DNA from: Wurfbainia villosa
Taxonomy: Eukaryota; Streptophyta; Magnoliopsida; Zingiberales; Zingiberaceae
Direction: 5' to 3'
DNA length: 64,000 nucleotides
Assembly: GCA_025175895.1 (NCBI GenBank)
Contig: CM045991.1
Location: forward strand, 86,043,174 to 86,107,173
A model generated the notes under the pieces. The model was not told the DNA's origin and did not search any database. It saw only the letters and a program-made list of their open reading frames with translations. Below are positions 56,574-64,000 of this stretch, one piece after another. The translations under genes were made by a program, and so were the position numbers. How positions within the stretch are numbered: the stretch's first letter is position 1; every line of letters starts with the position of its first letter.

Positions 56574-59500
56574 ATGTCTTCAAATACGTCAAATACCCTA
56601 TCTCTGTGATCGGTCCTTGAGAAGGACAAGCTCAATGGAGCAAACATTATTGACTGGTATAGGAATTTGAGATTAGTTCTCAAACAGGAGCGGAAACTCT
56701 ATGTCCTAGAGCAACCCATTCTTGAACCACCCACCAACAATACCACTTGTGCTGATAAGGATGCTTACAAGAAGCATCAAGATGATGCATTAGATGCATC
56801 ATGCCTTATGCTTGCAACCATGAACTCTGAGCTTCAGAAGCAACATGAGAACATGGATGCCTTTGCTATGGTTGCACACCTGAAGCAACTATATCAAGGG
56901 CAAGCGAGGCACGAGAGATCCGAGGTATCTAAGGCATTGTTTCAATGCAAGATGCAAGAAGGAACACCCGTAGGAACTCACGTACTCAAGATGATTGGGT
57001 ACGTGGAGAACCTTGATAGATTGGGATTTCCTTTATGCCAAGAGTTGGCCACTGACCTTATTCTGCAGTCCTTGCCTAGAGACTTTAGTCAATTTGTCAT
57101 GAATTATTACATGAGTGAAATTGACAAACCCTTGCCTGAGCTCTTAAGCATGTTGAGAACTGCTGAGAGCAATCTTGAGAATATACAACCTAGTACTAGT
57201 AATGTACTTATGGTTAAAAAGGGCAAAGGTAAGAAGAAGTCGAAAGACAAGACCCAAGAAAAGGGCAAGAAAGCATTGAAGCCCAAAGGTGGGGTGGCCA
57301 AGGAAGGGACTTGCTTCCACTGTAAGGAAGTTGGACATTGAAAGAGGAAATGTAAAAAGTATCTTGAGGAAGTCAAAAAGAAGCAAAGTGAGACTTCTGC
57401 TTCAGGTATATATGTTATAGAAGTTAATCTATCTATTTCTTCTTCATGGGTATTGAATAATGGTTGTGCTTCTTACATTTGCACTAATGTGCAGGGTCTG
57501 AGAAGAAGTAGATCATTGATGCAAGGGGAAGTGGACCTGCGTGTGGGCAATGACACAAGAGTTGCTTCTATAGCTATAGGAACATATTCCTTATTGTTGC
57601 TGAGTGGTTTGATTTTAGAACTTGATGAGTGCTATTTTGTACCTGCAATAACTAAGAACATTATGTCTATTTCTTGTTTGGACAAGAAAGGTTTTTCATT
57701 TACTATAAAGGACAAATGTTATTCTATTTATTTAAATGAAATGTTCTATTGCAGTGCACATTTGAAGAATGAACTCTATATTCTAGATCTAGAAAACCCA
57801 GTCTATAACATAAATACCAAACGATTCAAATCTAATAATTTGAATCAGACATATCTTTGGCATTGTTGCTTGGGTCACATAAATGAGAGTCGCATATCCC
57901 AGCTCTATAGAGATGGATTACTGGACTCATTTGATTTTGAATCATATGAGACATGTGAATCTTGTCTTTTAGGCTAGATAACCAAGACTCCATTTAGTGG
58001 ACAAGGCGAACGAGCGATAGATTTGTTAGGCCTCATACATAGTGATGTTTGTGGTCCTTTCAAAGTCGTAGCCAGAGGTGGTTATCAATACTTCATTATA
58101 TTTACTGATGATTTCAGTAGATATTGATATGTGTACCTTATGAGGCACAAATCAGAATCCTTTGAAAAGTTCAAAGAATTCAAGAATGAAGTACATAACC
58201 AACTTGGAAAGAGTATTAAGATGCTTCGATCAGATCAAGATGGGGAATACCTTAGCCAAGAGTTTCATAACTATCTAGTTGAGTGTGGGATACGATCTCA
58301 ACTCACTCCACCCGGAACACCATAGTTGAATGGTGTATTCGAGAGGAGAAATTATACTCTGTTAGACATGGTACGATCGATGATAAGTCATACCGATCTT
58401 CCTCCTTCCTTTTAGGGATATGCTCTAGAGACAGCTGCTTTCACACTTAACTGTGTTCCATCTAAGGCAGTCATAAAGAGACCATATGTGATATGGACTA
58501 GGAAGAGTCCCAAGATGTCTTTTATGAGGATTTAGGGATGTGAAGTTTACGTGAGACTTCAAGTTTCAGATAAATTAGGCCTCAAATCAAATAAGTGCTA
58601 TTTTTTAGGATATCCTAAGGAAACAAAAGGATATTACTTTTACAACCCCATGCTAGGAAAAGTGTTTATCGCCAGAAATGGTATCTTTCTAGAAAGGGAA
58701 TTTATTTCTAGAAAGGCTAGTGGGAGTAAAATTGATCTTGAATAAATTCAAGATACACAAAATAGCACTAATGCCTTAATACAACAAGAACAGGCATCAC
58801 AAGGAGTTGTGGTACAACCTGTTCATGTAGGTCAAGCTCTGCGCAGGTCTGATAGGATACATCATCAACCTGAGAGATATTCTTTTCTCTTGGATGACAA
58901 TGATGGTGTCATTCTAGATGAGCCAACACCCTATCAGGAAGCTATAATGAGCCCAGATTCTGAGAAATGGCTTGAGGCCATGAGATCCGAAATGGAATCC
59001 ATGTACACTAACCAAGTATGGACTTTAGTTGATCCACCTGAAGGGGTCAAACCCATTGGGTGTAAGTGGGTCTTTAGGAGAAAGACTGACATGGATGGTA
59101 ATGTACATACCTATAAGGGGTGATTGGTAGCAAAAGGATTCAAGCAGATTCATGGTATTGACTATGATGAAACCTTTTCTCCAGTTGCGATGCTCAAATC
59201 CATTCAGATCATGCTTGCTATTGCTACTTACTATGACTATGAAATATAGAAGATGGATGTCAAAACTGCATTTCTTAACGGAAATCTACTCGAGGATGTG
59301 TATATGACACAGCCTGAGGGTTTTGTCAATCTAAAGGATGCTGGAAAAGTCTTTAAGTTGCATAGGTTCATTTATGGTTTAAAGCAAGCTTCTAAAAGAT
59401 GGAATCGTCGATTCGATGATGCGATCAAAATGTTTGATTTCATAAAGAATGAAGATGAACCTTGTGTCTACAAGAAGGCTAGTGGGAGCACAATTATTTT

Positions 59501-60500
59501 CCTCATTTTGTATGTAGATGACATACTACTCATTGGAAATGATATCCCTATGCTAGAGTCTATGAAGACTTGGATTGGAAATTATTTCTCAATGAAGGAC
59601 TTAGGTGAAGCAGCCTATGTTCTTGGCATTAAGATCTATAGGGATAGATCTAAAAGATTGCTTGGCCTAAGTCAGAGTACATATATTGACAAGGTGCTTA
59701 AGCATTTTGCCATGCAAAATTCCAAGAAGGGATTTCTTCCAATGTCACATGGTGTAAGTCTTTTGAAGACTCAATGTCCCTCTTCTGCGGAAGAGAAACA
59801 ACGCATGGATCAGATCCCTTATGCATCTTCTATAGGATCTATCATGTATGCCATGATTTGTACTCGCCCCGATGTCTCGTATGCTTTGAGCATGATGAGT
59901 AGGTACCAGTCAGATCCCGGTGAGTGTTACTGGATAGCAGTCAAGAATATTTTTAAGTACTTGAGAAGGATGAAAGAATATTTCTTGATCTTTGGAAGTG
60001 AGGAGGAGCTAATTGTAAAGGGTTACAGCGATGCAAGCTTCCAAACCGACATAGATGATTCACGATCGCAATCAGGGTATGTATTTTGTCTGAATGGTGG
60101 TGTTGTGAGGTGGAAGAGTTCACAGCAAGACACAATCGCAGATTCTACAACAGAAGTCGAGTACATTGCTGCTTCGGATGCAGAAAAGGAGGCAGTTTGG
60201 ATCAGAAAGTTTGTTTTTGAGCTTGGTGTAGTTCCTAGCATTGTGATCCCTATAGAGCTTTATTGTGACAAGAACGGGGCTATAGCACAGGCTAAGGAAC
60301 CTCGTTCTCACCAGCGTTCCAAACATATACTGCGGCGATATCACCTCATTCGAGAGATCATCGATAGAGGAGACGTGCTGATATGCAGAGTAGATAGTGA
60401 TGCTAACATTGCGGATCCCCTGACCAAGGCTTTGGCACAGAGAAAGCATGATGGTCATACTAGGTCACTAGGTCTTAGAGATTACAGTGATTGGCACTAG
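56574..60500 (+). pseudogene. Copia-3 gag-pol polyprotein (1309 codons, ten in-frame stops)
   Basis: One frame from ATG 56574 to TAG 60498-60500, with no frameshift. Stops start at 56607, 57339, 57975, 58125, 58323, 58413, 58533, 58743, 59121 and 59247. Several sit where family members have Trp, Gln or Arg, consistent with C-to-T or G-to-A change. Domains: Gag (MLATMNSELQKQHENMDA); zinc knuckle (about residue 247, broken at its Trp); protease, where DTG reads NNG (57456-57464); GAG-pre-integrase (LWHCCLGHINESR); integrase; RT (MDVKTAFLNG, YVDD at 980-983); RNase H (YSDASFQTD). RT and RNase H from 59253 onward form an intact 415-residue frame. The copy is dead for particle maturation. Confidence 0.92.
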
Positions 60501-60504
60501 TGCT

Positions 60505-60514
60505 AGTGGGAGAT
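60505..60514 (+). promoter_or_regulatory. Copia-3 polypurine tract
   Basis: AGTGGGAGAT directly before the 3' LTR start TGTTAGTG. Confidence 0.82.
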
Positions 60515-62228
60515 TGTTAGTGTCAGCCCTTAGTGCCAATCATGAGATGTAGTGTCAATCATGAGATGATTGATTAGGGATTATGTGTATCATATTTCAT
60601 TAATAAAAGGCAAGGATTGTTTATTATATTTACTTTATGCATGTGTCAGCTAAAATAAATATAATAATGCCCTCGAATAGTAGATTCTAATCTACAGTAT
60701 ATCAATTGGTAGAATTGATTATGAGAAGCTGTAGAAAATACTATTTTAATATTCCTAGTCAAGTATTAATATACAAGGGCAATATTAATACATTGAGACT
60801 AGCATGTAGGTCAATGGATGACTTGATCTCACAAGTCATAGATATGTGATATCACATTGACACATGGGTATATATATTGGAGAATATATATACTGAATTG
60901 ACCCGCCATGAGAAAGTATCATGGCTCATTATATGAGTGTCATATACTTTCTCATGTGAATATTGGTATGAATAGTCCTTAGACCTGAAGTCACTACAGT
61001 TCCCTACATAAGGAGTTATGTACTTTGGTATCGTCTAACGTCACACCGTAATTGGGTGCACTATAACGGTGATCACTGGGTATGTAACGAATTATGCTGA
61101 GGGATGTGAGTGATGTAGATGGGATCTATCCCTCCCATATGACGAGAGTGATATCTTTGGCCTCTTGATAGAGTAGGACCACGAAATGCATGGACATGCT
61201 CAAATGAGTCAATATGAGATATTGAGCTCATTTGTTTGAGTGAGTCTACTTGGGGATCAAGAAACATAAAGATCGATAAGGGGATGACACGGTCTATGCC
61301 TCATTGATTGATCTAAGATATCAAAGATAGAAGGACACCGTCATACATGATAATAGTCATGGAAAGGTTGTTGGATCTCGACGATCTTGTAACTTGGGTA
61401 GCAATGATGTATTGTTAGATGCCGCTCATTGCTTATGTATCTAAAATGGTTTTAGATATATTGCCAACGTTACAAGAGCCTATAGGGTCACATACAAATG
61501 GCATTCTATTTTGGAGATAGTTTCTTTTAGTTGGACTAAATGGACAATTGAGCATATGGCCAAGATTTGAGTTAGACTCAAACTGGTTAAACTTAAGTTA
61601 GACTCAAGTTGAACCATGGAAGATGATTCATCATCATGCATGATTAATTTGATTAATCATGCATAGGAATACCAAAGGGCTTGGTATTCATGATGAGAAT
61701 TAAAAGAAGGGAATACCAAGGGTCTTGGTATTAAGAGAACTCTTAATGGGGAGATAATGGCATTGATGGCTATGGATTAAAAGGGCCTTTTTGGTGTTCA
61801 ACATTTAGGGACAATTTGTGTGGCTTTTGGTGTTTGGGCGTGCAAGCCAAAAGGGCCAAGAGAGAAAGTGTTCTCTCATCTCCTCCTTCCTCTCCTTCTT
61901 CTTCCAAAAGAGTTCTTGGCGTTTTGCAAGGGGTTGCTAGCACAACGTGACTCCAAAGCTAGTGTGGGTGTCAGTGTGGATACCATAGATATACGGTTAC
62001 CCTTACCGTATTGAGATCCGACAGCGTTTGGAAAAGCGGGATTGCGAAGGGCACGCACCGAAGGTATATTCCTCCTCTAGATAAGATCTAGACTAGATTA
62101 AAGAAAACGATTTATATAGTTTTGCATGGATCTCTGGTGGGATCCGATTTAATCATTATTTCCGCTGCGGTTGTGCGAAGTATTAGCCTGCGATGTTGTG
62201 AACATCAGATCCGGAGTTTTTCCCAACA
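60515..62228 (+). mobile_element. 3' LTR of copia-3 (1714 bp)
   Basis: TGTTAGTGTCAGCC...TTTTTCCCAACA. It is colinear with the joined halves of the 5' LTR. It contains repeated ATCATGAGATG near the start (60538-60570). The following DNA (from 62229) is family C LTR, with no TSD relative to the left flank. Confidence 0.9.
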
Positions 62229-62972
62229 TACATCAGTCGACTGATCATCCCCATCAGTCGACTGATGGAGCCATCAGTTGAGTGACCGAAGCGATCACTC
62301 GACTAGAAAATTTTATATGCCTGAATTCACCTCGATCAGTCGATTGTCGTCCCTTGGCAGTCGACTGATGGTGCAATAGTCGACTGTCATCCCTTGGCAG
62401 TCGACTGCTAGGCCAGAAAGCCTCCAATCGAACACCGGTCGAGTTCCATCGACCCAGAGCAATCGACTGCTACCTATAGCAGTCGACTAGTGTCGGATAA
62501 AACTTCAAACCAACCTTTGGTTGATCATCCAACACTTGACTTAGCCATTCGGCCAAGTTCACCTATGAGCTACCCCATCCTGGGTAACAATCGCTCACTC
62601 TCATCTCCCTTGGAGTCCTTCGCCTTGAAGCTCTCTTCGTCCAGCCACGTCCCTCGGATGCACCAAGTGCACGACTTCACAATGTCATCCTTCGCATCTC
62701 ACCCTGAGGTCTACTTCCTTGGCTTCGCTCCAATGTTTCTCATCTGGCGATCCGTCGGATGCATCAAGCGCACGACTTCACAATGTCGTCCTTCACCGAC
62801 TCAAGGACCAAGTCATGATATGGTGATCTTGCCAATGCTTTGTCAAGCTAACCAAGTGTGAATTACTAAGTCATGCACGACTTCAACACACATATCAAAT
62901 CCACAAACAACCTAACTTAAACCTTTGCCACACACATCAAAACACATCATTCATGGGTTGATTGCCCTAACA
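62229..62972 (-). mobile_element. Partial family C LTR (744 bp)
   Basis: Matches M4 LTR from about 36385 to its end at 37116, with many CAGTCGACTG palindromes (62234-62490) and the same GATTGCCCTAACA terminus. The first roughly 550 bp are missing at the copia-3 boundary. Confidence 0.85.
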
Positions 62973-62986
62973 ATCTCCCCCTTTTT
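62973..62986 (-). promoter_or_regulatory. Polypurine tract of the right-hand family C element
   Basis: The - strand reads AAAAAGGGGGAGAT next to the LTR end. Confidence 0.85.
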
Positions 62987-64000
62987 GATGTGTGGCAACT
63001 GTGTTTAAGTTAGGTAAAACATTAATCAAAATGCATAAGGAAGGAAAGCATGTAAAACATGGATATCAAACATGAATATCAATTCCCCCTTAATACATGC
63101 AACTCCCCCTTAACACATGCTAATTCCCTCTAGCATGATTAACTTAAACCCTCATATTTCTCCCCCTTTGACACCATCAAAAACATCTAACATATGTTAT
63201 ATAAGCATGGCATCAAGTCTAAGGAAGAAAATCACAAAAATCAGCCTTAAAACCTAATAAACCAGGTTACTGTGCTCGTGCACAGAACATCAGTCGACTG
63301 AACCAGAGCATTAGTCGACTGGCACCTAGATTTCAGAATTTCTAATTTTCGAAGTCCAACTTTAGAAATGCATAAAAAATTCCATAAAATTTGAAAAATC
63401 ACAAAATTTGGGAAACATATTTCTCATAAATCCCTTTATCAGTGAAAAATAATTTTTCATGAAAATTCATTTCATTTTTGAAAATTAGGCAAAAACTCAA
63501 AAGTTGCAAAAAGTTTAAATTCTGTATCAACTTGAAAGTTAGTTTTACCTTAGAAACTTTTCAAAACATGAACTCACAGATTATGAAACAAGAAATATTT
63601 TCAAAACATTTGAAATATCCAACCATAATCTTTGGGCAATATGACTATGAATTAAACATATGTTTTCTCCATGGTTGGTCTATTATTGCTATCATGATAC
63701 CTATAATGACTCATCAAAATGTTATACTCATAAGTGAGTCATTTATATCATCCTAACATCTCACCCATGCTATGTTTTCAATCAAGTTAGCCTATAGTGA
63801 GTGTGAGATGTACCTAAAGGTATTTAAACTTAACCAAAATTTCATGCAATTCTACCCAAGGTTAAGTATCTATCAAAAACACTCAATATGATCATAAAAA
63901 CATGTATTATCAATCATGATCATATATTATCAATTATTGCACATCATGATCATGTATCAAAGATTATCCAAAAATCATATATCAAGATCATAAGTTAAAT
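62987..64000 (-). other. 3' spacer of the right-hand family C element
   Basis: Non-coding and AT-rich, near-identical to M4 spacer 37131-38150 over its whole visible length. Gag would be expected just beyond the right edge of the window. Confidence 0.75.

Larger units (their letters stand above)
48047..62228 (+). mobile_element. Copia-3: complete Ty1/copia element carrying a nested element
   Basis: 5' LTR (48047-49137 plus 54462-55085), PBS (55087-55099), leader, gag-pol (56574-60500), PPT and 3' LTR (60515-62228). Without D and its TSD copy the 5' LTR is about 1715 bp against 1714 bp for the 3' LTR. The flanks differ (family B LTR on the left, family C LTR on the right) and share no TSD. 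It is the same family as copia-1. Ten stops make it inactive. Confidence 0.9.

Overview
The window looks like heterochromatic or intergenic DNA from a flowering plant with a large, retrotransposon-rich genome. It is probably a monocot, but nothing here fixes the species. I find no host gene, no rRNA or tRNA gene and no CRISPR. Essentially all 64 kb can be read as transposable elements inserted into one another. Evidence for elements comes from LTR ends (TG...CA), primer-binding sites (PBS) matching initiator-Met tRNA (TGGTATCAGAGCC type) or tRNA-Asp, polypurine tracts (PPT), target-site duplications (TSD) and recognisable Gag/Pol domains.

Layout. 1-2671: 3' end of a + strand SIRE/Maximus-like Ty1/copia element (spacer, PPT, LTR), inserted into a - strand copia element (copia-1, 2672-7303: pol, gag, leader, PBS, LTR). 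7304-9067: a degenerate + strand copia-type LTR remnant. 9068-11050: an Athila-like gypsy fragment on the - strand (gag start, tRNA-Asp PBS, LTR). 11051-26016: a - strand gag-only SIRE-like element (M1) split by a complete copia element (copia-2, 12074-22804, TSD AGAGT). Copia-2's 5' LTR and M1's 5' LTR each hold a solo LTR of one family (13342-14398 and 24339-25404). 26017-30345: 3' half of a + strand gag-only element (P2). 30346-32174: right end of a CACTA transposon with a broken Ulp1-like protease. 32178-48044: a stack of - strand SIRE-like pieces, each cut by the next (M2, M3, M4, M5). M5 ends in a roughly 4.2-kb tandem array built from its gag start, PBS and LTR end. 48047-62228: a complete copia element (copia-3), its 5' LTR split by a complete 5.3-kb gag-only element (D, 49138-54456, TSD AGACT). 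62229-64000: LTR and spacer of another family-C element on the - strand.

How the parts relate. Copia-1 and copia-3 belong to one family, and copia-2 to a related one. Copia-2 and copia-3 each have a single-frame gag-pol of exactly 1309 codons, broken only by stop codons (4 and 10). The SIRE-like elements share LTR ends, PPT and palindrome-rich LTRs. Wherever their internal region is visible from gag to PPT they have no pol, so they must have moved, if at all, with enzymes from a partner elsewhere. The most unusual structures are the chimeric gag/PBS/LTR tandem array, the pol-less element family, and the regularly spaced 19-bp repeats in the copia-2 leader.
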